Assembly (NCBI RefSeq): GCF_003026455.1
Contig: NZ_PYMB01000005.1
Span: 166,669-230,668 of the forward strand
DNA: 64,000 nt
Source of the DNA: Photobacterium rosenbergii
GTDB taxonomy: Bacteria > Pseudomonadota > Gammaproteobacteria > Enterobacterales > Vibrionaceae
Reading direction: 5' to 3'
Positions 26,267 to 34,734 of this stretch are shown piece by piece. The notes beneath the pieces are model-generated. The model saw only the letters and a program-made list of their open reading frames with translations. It made no database searches and was not told the DNA's origin. A program made the translations under genes and the position numbers. Each line of letters opens with the position of its first letter. The stretch's first letter is position 1.

Positions 26267-28963
26267 ATGGCTAAAGTGCATGTTATTCCCCACACCCACT
26301 GGGACCGTGAGTGGTACTTCACCCAGCAAGACAGCGATGTGCTTGCTACCTACAATTTCACCAAGGTGATCGAGACACTGGAAAGCCAGTCGAGCTACAG
26401 CTGCTACCACCTTGATGGACAATCAGCCATTGTTGAAGACTACCTAAAAGTAATGCCGCACATGCGCGAGCGCATGGCAAAATTGGTCAGCGACAAACGT
26501 CTGTTTATCGGCCCTTGGTACACCCAAACCGATACCTTCAACGTTGCTGGCGAATCGATTATCCGTAACCTTAAATACGGCATGCATGTCGCAGAGCAAC
26601 TAGGCCACAGCATGACGGTTGGCTACCTGCCAGATACCTTCGGCCACAATGCCCAGATGCCCACCCTGTTCAAGGGCTGCGGAATTGACAATATCATCTT
26701 CTGGCGCGGTATCGACTACGACCAACAGGTCGAACGTTCAAACTTCTTCTGGCAATCACCGGGCGGCGACGACATCATCGCCTACAACCTGGTGCACGGC
26801 TATGGCGCGGCGAAAAATATCGTGGCCGAGCCTACCCACCTCGACAACAAGATTTTCCCTATGGTCGAGAAAATCAAAGCCCTTGCCGGCTTGGACGAGG
26901 TGCTGATCCCATCCGGTGGCGATCAGGTCAATATCGATCCTAACTTGCCGGACACGCTAGCTAAGGCGACCGAGCGCAGCACGGCCGGTGACACCTATGT
27001 GATTTCGTCGATGGAAGACTACGTCGATTACCTGCGCCACAACAGCAGCGATTTCGACACCTACAGGGGTGAATTCAAGATCCCACGCTATACCCGAATC
27101 CATAAAACTATCGGCTCGGTGCGCTACGACATCAAGAAACTCAATTTCGACATCGAGCAGTTCCTGCTGAAGAAACTCGAACTGGTCATGGCGATTGCCA
27201 AAGCGCACGGTATCACCGTCCATACCGAACTGGTCGATATCGCCTGGAAGAAAATCATCGAATGCCATGCCCACGACAGTATGGGTGGCTGTAACAGCGA
27301 TGCCACCAATGCCGATATCATGCACCGCCTCAAGCAAGCGGAGGAGATCTGCCACGGACTATATAACCTAATCGTCAAGGACATCGCCAGCCAGGTGTGC
27401 GATGAAGGCGAGGTTATGGTGTTCAACAACCGTATCAAACCGTATTCCGGCATCGTCGATATCGTGGTGTTCAGCACCTTTGCCGATATTACACTGGATC
27501 AAAACGGCCAAACGGTAGTCACTGAGCTAGTCAAACGCGACACGCTCGATGGTGGCAAGGTTATCGAAGTTACCAAGGACGGCGAGAAAGAAGTCCCAGT
27601 CCCGCCATATTACCGTTTCGAACTCAAAGCCAAGCTCAATGCTATCCCGGCCCTCGGTTACCAGACCCTGCAAGTTAGCGAAGCGAGTGCGATGAGCAAA
27701 GCCAACATCGATACCTCAACCCAGATCGAAAACGACCGCCTAAGCCTTGGCTTGGATAACGGCGAGCTAACCCTAACAGACAAACAAACCGGTCGTACCA
27801 TCACTAACCTCATCCAGTTTGAAAACCAGGCCGATGATGGTGACTCCTATGATTTCTCACCGCTGGAAGGCGATACACCGCTTTACTCCCAACCGCTGTC
27901 ACTACTTGGCAGCCAGCGCGGTGAACTGATGCAGCAAATGACCCTGCAAAGCCGGATTTTGGTACCGAACGACTTGGAAGACCGTCGCCAAGGCGATGCC
28001 AACAGCGAAATCGTATTCAAGTTGACCTTCACTCTGCACCACGGTGAGCGTAACCTGCAAGTCGAGATTGACACCATCAACCATGTCAAAGACCACCGGG
28101 TAAGAGTCCTAATCAATAGCGACATTGATACCGATAGCTCTATCAGTACCTTGCCGTTCGCGACTATCGAGCGCCCGGTTGCCCCAGTGCTATTTGACGC
28201 TGAAGAAAACTGGCGCGATCGCTATCGCGAATGTCCTGTCGATATCGAAACCACTGAGGGTGCTGTTGCCATCACCAATGGAGCTGCCAACCAAGACAAC
28301 ACTCCACAAAATAAAGCCCTTATCATCAACGGTCGCGGGATCAAGGAATATCAAATCCTCAAAAATGCCAACAGCCAGCACGATAAAATTGCCCTGACCC
28401 TGTTCAAGGCTGTTGGTTACCTAGGCAAGGATGATCTGCTGTGGCGTCCGGGGCGAGCATCGGGGATCAACAATACCGTGGTATATACGCCAGATGCCCA
28501 GTTGCAGCAATCCATGCGCTTCAGTTTTGCCATTGCTATGACAGAGACGGCATCACACCAGACGATCCGCGAACTGGAGACCGACTACCTCAACCAGCCG
28601 TTTTGCTACCAGAGCCAACGTCTCAACAGCTTTGAGAACCGCCTCGAGCGCTTCCAGGTCCGCTTTGATACCAAGCCAATGGCCAAACAATTTAGTCTGC
28701 TGAAAATTGAAGAAGAGCTCGAACTGTCGAGCGTGTCGCACTCTTTCTACGATGACACAGCATTGGTAGTGCGCCTATTCAACCCAACAGAACAAGCCAT
28801 CAGCTTGGATATGTCGCAATTTGACCGTTTTGCCGATGTCGCCATCGTCAACTACCGCGAACAGCTGCTTGCCGATGCCGAGCCTGTTGTTGCCCCGAAC
28901 AATACCATCGACCTGCGTGTGATCTGCGCGGTTGCTCCAACCTCAGACAAGGAAAATTGCTAA
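26267..28963 (+). CDS. GH38 alpha-mannosidase (MngB-like)
   Basis: An 898-residue cytoplasmic glycoside hydrolase family 38 enzyme. Zinc and catalytic residues are intact: HTHWDREWY, with His11 and Asp13; LPDTFGH, with nucleophile Asp123; AHDSMGG, with His336 and Asp337. A three-helix middle domain and a long beta-rich C-terminal half (from about 400) follow, the usual layout. E. coli MngB, of similar length, cleaves 6-phosphomannosyl-glycerate to mannose 6-phosphate and glycerate. The PTS EIIBC upstream suggests that a phosphorylated mannoside is the substrate here too. AGAGAAG lies before the start. The stop overlaps the next start by one base (TAATG), so coupling is tight. Confidence 0.9.
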   Translation: MAKVHVIPHTHWDREWYFTQQDSDVLATYNFTKVIETLESQSSYSCYHLDGQSAIVEDYLKVMPHMRERMAKLVSDKRLFIGPWYTQTDTFNVAGESIIRNLKYGMHVAEQLGHSMTVGYLPDTFGHNAQMPTLFKGCGIDNIIFWRGIDYDQQVERSNFFWQSPGGDDIIAYNLVHGYGAAKNIVAEPTHLDNKIFPMVEKIKALAGLDEVLIPSGGDQVNIDPNLPDTLAKATERSTAGDTYVISSMEDYVDYLRHNSSDFDTYRGEFKIPRYTRIHKTIGSVRYDIKKLNFDIEQFLLKKLELVMAIAKAHGITVHTELVDIAWKKIIECHAHDSMGGCNSDATNADIMHRLKQAEEICHGLYNLIVKDIASQVCDEGEVMVFNNRIKPYSGIVDIVVFSTFADITLDQNGQTVVTELVKRDTLDGGKVIEVTKDGEKEVPVPPYYRFELKAKLNAIPALGYQTLQVSEASAMSKANIDTSTQIENDRLSLGLDNGELTLTDKQTGRTITNLIQFENQADDGDSYDFSPLEGDTPLYSQPLSLLGSQRGELMQQMTLQSRILVPNDLEDRRQGDANSEIVFKLTFTLHHGERNLQVEIDTINHVKDHRVRVLINSDIDTDSSISTLPFATIERPVAPVLFDAEENWRDRYRECPVDIETTEGAVAITNGAANQDNTPQNKALIINGRGIKEYQILKNANSQHDKIALTLFKAVGYLGKDDLLWRPGRASGINNTVVYTPDAQLQQSMRFSFAIAMTETASHQTIRELETDYLNQPFCYQSQRLNSFENRLERFQVRFDTKPMAKQFSLLKIEEELELSSVSHSFYDDTALVVRLFNPTEQAISLDMSQFDRFADVAIVNYREQLLADAEPVVAPNNTIDLRVICAVAPTSDKENC

Positions 28964-30678
28964 TGTTTGCCCAAACTATTACCCAGAAAGTGGCCGATAT
29001 TTACGGCCAAGAGCAAGCGCCGCAGATCACCGAACAGATCCTTGCGCTTATCGACAAATGGCAGGGTAGAGCCCCTGCCTACCCGGCCTGGGTGGACCAG
29101 ACCACCAGCTACCTGATCACCTATGGCGACAGCATCAGTGAGAGCGGCAAGCCGACTTTAGCAACCATGAAAGCGTTCGCCGACAAATACCTGAAAGGGG
29201 CAATCAGCAATATCCATATCCTGCCGATGTTCCCGTACACCTCGGACGACGGTTTCAGTGTGGTTGACTACCGCAAGGTTGATCCCAACCTTGGCGATTG
29301 GGACGAGCTCAATGCCCTTGCCGAAAACTTTAACCTGATGTACGACTGTGTGATCAACCATATCTCCAAGAGCAGTGATTGGTTCCAGGGCTATCTAGCC
29401 GGCGATGAGCGCTACCAAGACTACTTCGTCGAATCTGACCCAAGCCTAGATTACAGCAGTGTCACCCGCCCCCGTGCCCTACCGCTACTGACGCCGTTTA
29501 CCAAGGCCAACGGCGAGACTGCACACGTCTGGACGACCTTCTCGGACGACCAGATCGACATCAACTTTGCCAACCCGCAAATCTTGCTGGAAAGTATCGA
29601 TATCTTGCTGATGTATGCAGCCAACGGCGGTCGCTCTATCCGCCTCGATGCAATTGGCTTTATTTGGAAAGTACTCGGCACCAGTTGTATCCACCTACCT
29701 CAGGCCCATGACATCATCAAGCTGTGGCGCCTGGTACTGGATATCGCTGCCAACGGCACGCTGCTGATCACTGAAACCAATGTGCCCCATCCGGAAAACG
29801 TTGCTTACTTCGGCGACGGTGACGAGGCCCACATGGTCTATCAGTTTCCGCTGCCACCACTGACCCTACATGCCTTCCTGTCGGAGGACAGCACAGTGTT
29901 GAGCCAGTGGGCCGAAGGGCTAACACGTGAGGCGATGGAAAACCTCAGCGCAGGGCGCCAGACCACCTATTTCAACTTCCTTGCCAGCCATGACGGTATT
30001 GGGGTACGCCCTACCGAAGGGATCCTGACCGATACCGACCGCCAATTCATGTGCAGTGAAGTGGAACGCAAGGGCGGCAGGGTCAACTACAAGCACAATG
30101 GCGATGGCACCCAGTCGCCGTACGAGCTCAATATCAACTACCTCAGTGCGATCACCGAGCCTAGCGACACAGACCATGACAAAGCGCGCAAATTCCTAGC
30201 TGCACAGTCACTGCTGCTGTCGTTTATCGGTGTACCGGCTATCTACTACCACAGCTTCCTCGGCAGCGAGAATGACATTGAGGGCATGGAAACATCCGGC
30301 ATCAACCGCCGAATCAACCGTGAAAAGTTCAGCCTCGGCGAGCTGGAAGAAGAGCTCAATACCCAAGGTTCATTGCGCCAGCAGGTATACGGTGAAATGA
30401 TCAAGTTGCTCAACCTTCGCCAGCAACACAGTGCGTTTTCACCGCTTTCCAAGCAAACCGTGTTAAACCTAGGCAAGGGCGTGTTTGGTTTGATCCGTGG
30501 TGAAGGCGAAGAGCGCGTTACTTATGTTCTCAACCTGACAAGCCAACCCCAGCAAGTAAAACTGGCGCAGGGCGGGACCGATTTGATCAGCGGCGAAGCC
30601 TTCACTGCAGAGCCATCACTGGCACCGTACCAGTTTATCTGGTTGACACCTAACGCCAATCAGCCGCATGAACAATAA
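28963..30678 (+). CDS. GH13 sugar phosphorylase (sucrose/glucosylglycerate phosphorylase-like)
   Basis: A 571-residue (alpha/beta)8 enzyme of the GH13 sucrose phosphorylase group. Catalytic residues are Asp229 (RSIRLDAIGF), Glu271 (LLITETNVPH) and Asp344 (ASHDGIGVRPTEG); HILPMFPYTSDDGFSVVDY is the family's first conserved region. Length near 570 is closer to YcjM-type glucosylglycerate phosphorylases than to sucrose phosphorylases of about 490. These use phosphate to split an alpha-glucoside into glucose 1-phosphate and an acceptor. ATG at 28963 overlaps the GH38 stop; an upstream in-frame TTG is less likely. With GH38 it could dismantle a mannosyl-glucosyl compound stepwise. Acceptor specificity is inference. 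Confidence 0.82.
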   Translation: MFAQTITQKVADIYGQEQAPQITEQILALIDKWQGRAPAYPAWVDQTTSYLITYGDSISESGKPTLATMKAFADKYLKGAISNIHILPMFPYTSDDGFSVVDYRKVDPNLGDWDELNALAENFNLMYDCVINHISKSSDWFQGYLAGDERYQDYFVESDPSLDYSSVTRPRALPLLTPFTKANGETAHVWTTFSDDQIDINFANPQILLESIDILLMYAANGGRSIRLDAIGFIWKVLGTSCIHLPQAHDIIKLWRLVLDIAANGTLLITETNVPHPENVAYFGDGDEAHMVYQFPLPPLTLHAFLSEDSTVLSQWAEGLTREAMENLSAGRQTTYFNFLASHDGIGVRPTEGILTDTDRQFMCSEVERKGGRVNYKHNGDGTQSPYELNINYLSAITEPSDTDHDKARKFLAAQSLLLSFIGVPAIYYHSFLGSENDIEGMETSGINRRINREKFSLGELEEELNTQGSLRQQVYGEMIKLLNLRQQHSAFSPLSKQTVLNLGKGVFGLIRGEGEERVTYVLNLTSQPQQVKLAQGGTDLISGEAFTAEPSLAPYQFIWLTPNANQPHEQ

Positions 30679-30689
30679 GGAGCAAGACC

Positions 30690-31316
30690 ATGAAACTGGC
30701 CCAATTAACCTCACCTGATTTGATCATGCTCGATGCCGTATTCGATGACAGAATTACCGCTATCGAAACCCTGACCGATAAAATCGATCAGGCCGGCAAG
30801 CTAACTGACCGCCAGATGTTCCTTGATGCGGTGCTAAAACGCGAAGAGGAAGGCCCAACCGCACTTGGCGAATACCTCGCCGTGCCGCACGGTAAATCCG
30901 AAGCCGTCACCGAGCCGGTGTTTGCCTGCGCCTTTGTCAAAGACGAGCTGCAGTGGCAGGGCCTCGATGGCGACGAGCCGGTCAATATGATTTTCCTGCT
31001 GGCCATCCCGCCCGCAGAAGCCGGCTCCACCCACATGGAGGTGCTCACCACCCTAACCTCGTCGCTGGTTGACGATGATTTCAGGGACCAGCTATTGGCT
31101 GCACGCACCCAAGCTGAGGTGATGGCACTATTTGGCGCAGATGAACTAAATAGTGAAGATAACGCTGAGCAGGCAACCACCACCCCAGATGCTGAACCGA
31201 TCGCTGCGGCAGCAATGCAGGAACAACCGCAGGAAGAGCCCCATAGCAGCAAAGCATACCCGTTGGTGCTGCTGGTTGGCTGCGCCATTGTATTCCTGTT
31301 ATTTGCGATGATGTAA
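30690..31316 (+). CDS. PTS fructose-type EIIA with C-terminal membrane anchor
   Basis: A 208-residue protein. Residues 1-150 are a fructose/mannitol-type EIIA domain with phospho-His67 in EYLAVPHGKSEAV and the supporting LLAIPPAEAGSTHMEVL. Residues about 150-185 are an acidic, Ala/Glu/Pro-rich linker (DNAEQATTTPDAEP, QEQPQEEP). The last 20 residues, AYPLVLLVGCAIVFLLFAMM, are a single hydrophobic helix that ends at the stop codon. Normal EIIA proteins are soluble or fused to EIIB/EIIC; a tail-anchored one is unusual. It follows the phosphorylase gene by 11 bases with AAGGAG before the start, and should phosphorylate the EIIBC encoded at 24737. Confidence 0.85.
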   Translation: MKLAQLTSPDLIMLDAVFDDRITAIETLTDKIDQAGKLTDRQMFLDAVLKREEEGPTALGEYLAVPHGKSEAVTEPVFACAFVKDELQWQGLDGDEPVNMIFLLAIPPAEAGSTHMEVLTTLTSSLVDDDFRDQLLAARTQAEVMALFGADELNSEDNAEQATTTPDAEPIAAAAMQEQPQEEPHSSKAYPLVLLVGCAIVFLLFAMM

Positions 31317-31356
31317 GTTCATCAGTCCAATCCCCCAACCAAAGCTCCAACCTATA

Positions 31357-31380
31357 AACAGGCTCTTCCTAGAGCCTGTT
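31357..31380 (+). terminator. terminator of the PTS/GH38/GH13 operon
   Basis: Perfect 9-bp stem AACAGGCTC / GAGCCTGTT with loop TTCCTA, followed by ATCTTTC. It lies 40 bases after the EIIA stop. Confidence 0.65.
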
Positions 31381-31488
31381 ATCTTTCAAATCATTACAAT
31401 CAAATTATCAGCGCAGCCCTCTCGCCTATTGCCGCTTTTCCTATCGCCCTATAAGCTTTACGGAGAAACCGTGAAAAGGACTAGCACC

Positions 31489-32013
31489 ATGGAAACGCTC
31501 ACCATCGCCCAGCTGGGTAACCCAGTATTGCGCGAGCACGCCACACCACTGTCGGCCGCCCAGTATCAGGAGTTCGCTCCTTTCTTCAATGCACTTCAAC
31601 TAAAGATGTTGGAGAGTAATGGCGTAGGAATTGCCGCGCCGCAGGTCAGCGAGTCTATCCGTGCGTTCATCGTGGCATCCCGCCCCAACCCACGCTATCC
31701 CGATGCGCCGATGATGGAGCCGACCCTGATGCTCAATCCGGAAATTACCTGGGCCAGCGAAAACCTGGAAAAAGACTGGGAAGGCTGCCTGAGCATTCCG
31801 GGGATCCGCGCGCTGGTCAACCGCCATTCTCACATCGAGGTACGTTATGACACCTTGGAAGGCAAGGAAGTCAAAACCCAAATGGAAGGTTTCATTGCCC
31901 GGATTTTCCAGCATGAACTAGACCATCTCAACGGCTTGGTATTCCTCGACAGGGCTGAAAAGGCCGATTACTACACCGAGGCCGAGTACCTCAAATTAAC
32001 AGCAAAAAGCTAA
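31489..32013 (+). CDS. def: peptide deformylase
   Basis: A 174-residue enzyme removing the formyl group from nascent protein N-termini. All three family motifs are present: GVGIAAPQV (residues 45-53), EGCLS (98-102, Cys100 a metal ligand) and HELDH (142-146, His142 and His146 ligands, Glu143 catalytic). The ATG at 31489 is preceded by AAAGGA eight bases upstream; a GTG-rich extension upstream would add 20 residues without homology. It is separated from the PTS operon by a terminator and is not next to fmt as the essential def usually is. It is therefore probably a second, accessory deformylase. Confidence 0.88.
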   Translation: METLTIAQLGNPVLREHATPLSAAQYQEFAPFFNALQLKMLESNGVGIAAPQVSESIRAFIVASRPNPRYPDAPMMEPTLMLNPEITWASENLEKDWEGCLSIPGIRALVNRHSHIEVRYDTLEGKEVKTQMEGFIARIFQHELDHLNGLVFLDRAEKADYYTEAEYLKLTAKS

Positions 32014-32043
32014 TGCCCACCGCAACCTAGTTGCGCAAAAAAA

Positions 32044-32074
32044 TACCCGAGTTACAGCTACTGCAACTCGGGTA
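32044..32074. terminator. bidirectional terminator between def and peroxidase genes
   Basis: TACCCGAGTT / AACTCGGGTA, a 10-bp perfect stem with an A-run on the left (T-run for the leftward gene). The two genes converge here. Confidence 0.65.
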
Positions 32075-32103
32075 CTTATGTTGGTGCTAACAGATTAGCT
32101 TAG

Positions 32104-33618
32104 TTAAAAGCTGCCAAATGCATCATCTGCCCTGTCTTCCAGCCCACCGAACGGACCGGAAGAACTACCGTCATCCTCATGCTGCAAACGGCTTTCATCG
32201 ATAATGTGCAAGCGGTAGCGGCCGGGGGCCTTTACTGAACTCCCATCGCTCAGCGTTTTCAGATAAGCAACCAAGTCAGCCTCGTCCTGTGGCGATAACC
32301 CCAAACCACCGACAACAAACGGAGGTGGGCGATTGACACTGAACTCAGGCTCTGGCCAACAATCATTTAGCATCGCCTGTTCGGCAGTTGTGATATGGGA
32401 AGCACAGGTCGGTTTAACCCTTGCCGTATTGTAAAAGTGGACCAATTGTTCAAGGCTCTTGAACCAGCCGTTATGGGTATAAGCTTTCACAAAACCAGAA
32501 TGTGGTCGCTTATCAACATTACGTAATGTTGGCACTTTGTGCTTACCTAAGTTTGTCCCGAATGGTAAGCCTAGCTTAGTCGCAATTAACTCTACACCAA
32601 TATCCGGTTCAGGGTTATTCGGAATATCATGATTTCTCGGCACACCAATATTAAAGAACTGATCATTGGTATAGCGCTCAAATGGCCCGACACCTCCCGC
32701 ATTGACAGGATCACTCTGATGACAAAAAACACAGTTGCCTGATGGAGCACCATTCACGTTATAGAAAATATCATGGCCTCTGTTTTCTTGAGCGGTGAAA
32801 TCATCCAACGGAAATTGACCATCTGCATCGTTTCTAAGAGCGATATCCCGTTTGGAATCAAAAGGGTTATTGTCTTTAGACATCTGCCAAGCAGAGAGGG
32901 CAATCGCAAAGCGGGCAAACGTTCTGTTTATCTGCCGCTTTCCGCACTTAATCTCTGTCCCCCAAGCATATTCATAAAGTTGCCCACCCCATATCGTATC
33001 GTCCCTAACCTGCTTACAAACATCCTGTTTGGTTTCGAGGGCCTGCTCTACCGGATTAATAAATGGACTGGCATGGGCCTGATCGGACAATGGGCCGATG
33101 TATTTCCGATACATACCTTCATATTCGCTGCCGACACCGGAGAACGGGTCAATATTATGGAAAGCTTCGATTAAGTTACCTTCCGCTCGCCCATTCCAGA
33201 ATGCACCGCCACAGGCCACGTCCCCCAGAAACGGCACAGAACATACTTTGAAGTTGCCAAGACCAACAATATCTCCCGCATCCGTTCGGAACTGTACGTA
33301 CTGGTTTGTAGGTGGCTTCAAATTCCCTACGCCCACACCATCTGAGCCCGTTACCGCTACATCGCTTTCATTAATCGATGAGTCCCCTGTGGTTCCACCC
33401 GCATTACCAGCATGGCAAGTCGCGCATGACATATTTTGGTTTAGTGAGATATCCTCAAAGAAAAGCCGTTTGCCCAACTCTTCGAGGTACGTGAGTTCAT
33501 TTGCTTGTACATTACTTGATAAAACACCGGCACTCATGATGCCTATGAGAAGCGGGATAGACTTTTTGTCTATTCCCTTTGTATTTGTGGTTAACCTAGC
33601 CAATTTATTACTCATCAA
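32104..33618 (-). CDS. di-haem cytochrome c peroxidase / MauG family protein
   Basis: A 504-residue exported protein. A long N-terminal signal region ends near SSNVQA-NEL. Two c-type haem sites are present: C65-A-T-C-H69 and C296-V-F-C-H300. The first is preceded by LGKRLFFEDISLNQNMS, the usual start of the peroxidase-type haem domain. It is longer than classical CcpA (about 330) and has inserts, so it may belong to a MauG-like subgroup oxidising something other than peroxide. It acts in the periplasm. A CRP/FNR-type box lies upstream at 33848-33863. Its small neighbours give no further clue. Confidence 0.8.
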   Translation of the reverse strand: MMSNKLARLTTNTKGIDKKSIPLLIGIMSAGVLSSNVQANELTYLEELGKRLFFEDISLNQNMSCATCHAGNAGGTTGDSSINESDVAVTGSDGVGVGNLKPPTNQYVQFRTDAGDIVGLGNFKVCSVPFLGDVACGGAFWNGRAEGNLIEAFHNIDPFSGVGSEYEGMYRKYIGPLSDQAHASPFINPVEQALETKQDVCKQVRDDTIWGGQLYEYAWGTEIKCGKRQINRTFARFAIALSAWQMSKDNNPFDSKRDIALRNDADGQFPLDDFTAQENRGHDIFYNVNGAPSGNCVFCHQSDPVNAGGVGPFERYTNDQFFNIGVPRNHDIPNNPEPDIGVELIATKLGLPFGTNLGKHKVPTLRNVDKRPHSGFVKAYTHNGWFKSLEQLVHFYNTARVKPTCASHITTAEQAMLNDCWPEPEFSVNRPPPFVVGGLGLSPQDEADLVAYLKTLSDGSSVKAPGRYRLHIIDESRLQHEDDGSSSGPFGGLEDRADDAFGSF

Positions 33619-34099
33619 TAAGCTCCAACTACTTATATTTTTATAATTAAAAGCAACTGACTTTCATAAAAAGCCAGTTTTTATTTAATTCAAAAAGTAC
33701 AGCTTAAAGTTTGGATATCAATAAGCTTACCTATCTCCTTAAACAAACATACTTCTTCACCCACAAAAATTGTAAGCAAAGTTCTGCTATTTTTATTTCT
33801 CAAGAACAATAAAAAAATAAATAAATTTGATGGTTAGCAACAACTTCGGTGAGATGTATCACTTTCTCATGGGAATATTATCTTTTATTAGAATTGATGA
33901 AATATAAGTAAATCTGTACAAATGAGTGTGATAACAATTACCACTAATACTTTATAGTTAATATCTATTATAACAGTGATATGGATATTGGTTATTATTT
34001 CATTCGTGTAGGAATAAAGCCTATATTCATGGCTATACTAAAAGGTATTACTAATCCAGTGACAATCAGGGATGTACTGTAAAAACAAGGAGATGTGCC
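33619..34099. promoter_or_regulatory. 481-base AT-rich divergent region with CRP-like site
   Basis: GGTGA-GATGTA-TCACT at 33848-33863 matches 8 of the 10 conserved bases of TGTGA-N6-TCACA. It is placed about 230 bases upstream of the peroxidase start, on AT-rich DNA. A 33-codon frame at 33980-34081 lacks a ribosome-binding site and I do not call it. Confidence 0.35.
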
Positions 34100-34585
34100 A
34101 TGCAATACCCTATCCATACTTTCCGTAATGCACTCGTGACTATTATTGAAACGCAGTCTCATCGTTATTGCCATCTTCCCCGCTGGCAAGAACTCAATGC
34201 CTTCCCTTATGGCTCCTGTGATTTAGCCAACAACATGCTAGCAATGTATTTAAGAGAGCAAGGCTACAACCCCAAGGTGATATGGTGTCGGAATAACTTA
34301 ACCGATTACCCTGAAATTCTCAGCCATGTGTGGCTTGAAGTCGATGATAAATTTATTGATATCACCATTAACCAGTTTCCCCGCCTTATCCGAGAACGAG
34401 TCCATATTGTGAATAAATATGATATCGGTATTCTGAATGAAATCTATTTACATTGTCGAGAGAATGACCAGTTCGAAGAAAGAGAAGTCGATTTACGAAA
34501 CCATGCAGGATGTGCAGATGAGATATATCAGGCTGTCGCAGAACTTGCACGAAAACTCTCATACATTCACAAAAGAAATGTATAA
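34100..34585 (+). CDS. small cysteine hydrolase-like protein (transglutaminase-like core)
   Basis: A 161-residue soluble protein with a strong start (AAGGAG seven bases before ATG). The order FPYGSC40DLANNMLAMYLREQG, then LSHVWLEVDDKFIDITI with His76 and Asp87, is the Cys-His-Asp pattern of transglutaminase-like and related papain-fold enzymes. The Cys sits at the start of a helix, and His and Asp lie on adjacent strands. No signal peptide is seen. The domain is minimal in size and could be a protease, transglutaminase or amide hydrolase. The surroundings are AT-rich and do not reveal a substrate. The assignment rests on motif order only. Confidence 0.5.
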   Translation: MQYPIHTFRNALVTIIETQSHRYCHLPRWQELNAFPYGSCDLANNMLAMYLREQGYNPKVIWCRNNLTDYPEILSHVWLEVDDKFIDITINQFPRLIRERVHIVNKYDIGILNEIYLHCRENDQFEEREVDLRNHAGCADEIYQAVAELARKLSYIHKRNV

Positions 34586-34734
34586 AAAAGATTTATCACA
34601 CAATTGTGGAAGCAAGACATCACTTTGTGATCTCACGCGCATAGGAAAAAGCATAATTATTACTGGATCACAATTTTAATATCTGGAATGCAATATATTG
34701 CTGCCCACCTTGTGATACATATTAAACAAAAACA

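Noticed and set aside
33927..33944. Sequence resembling part of the lac operator (GTGATAACAATTACC)
   Set aside because: Only half the operator matches, there is no adjacent LacI gene, and the region is AT-rich, so chance is likely.
33980..34081. 33-codon open frame just before the cysteine-hydrolase gene
   Set aside because: No ribosome-binding site, AT-rich composition and no recognisable protein pattern.
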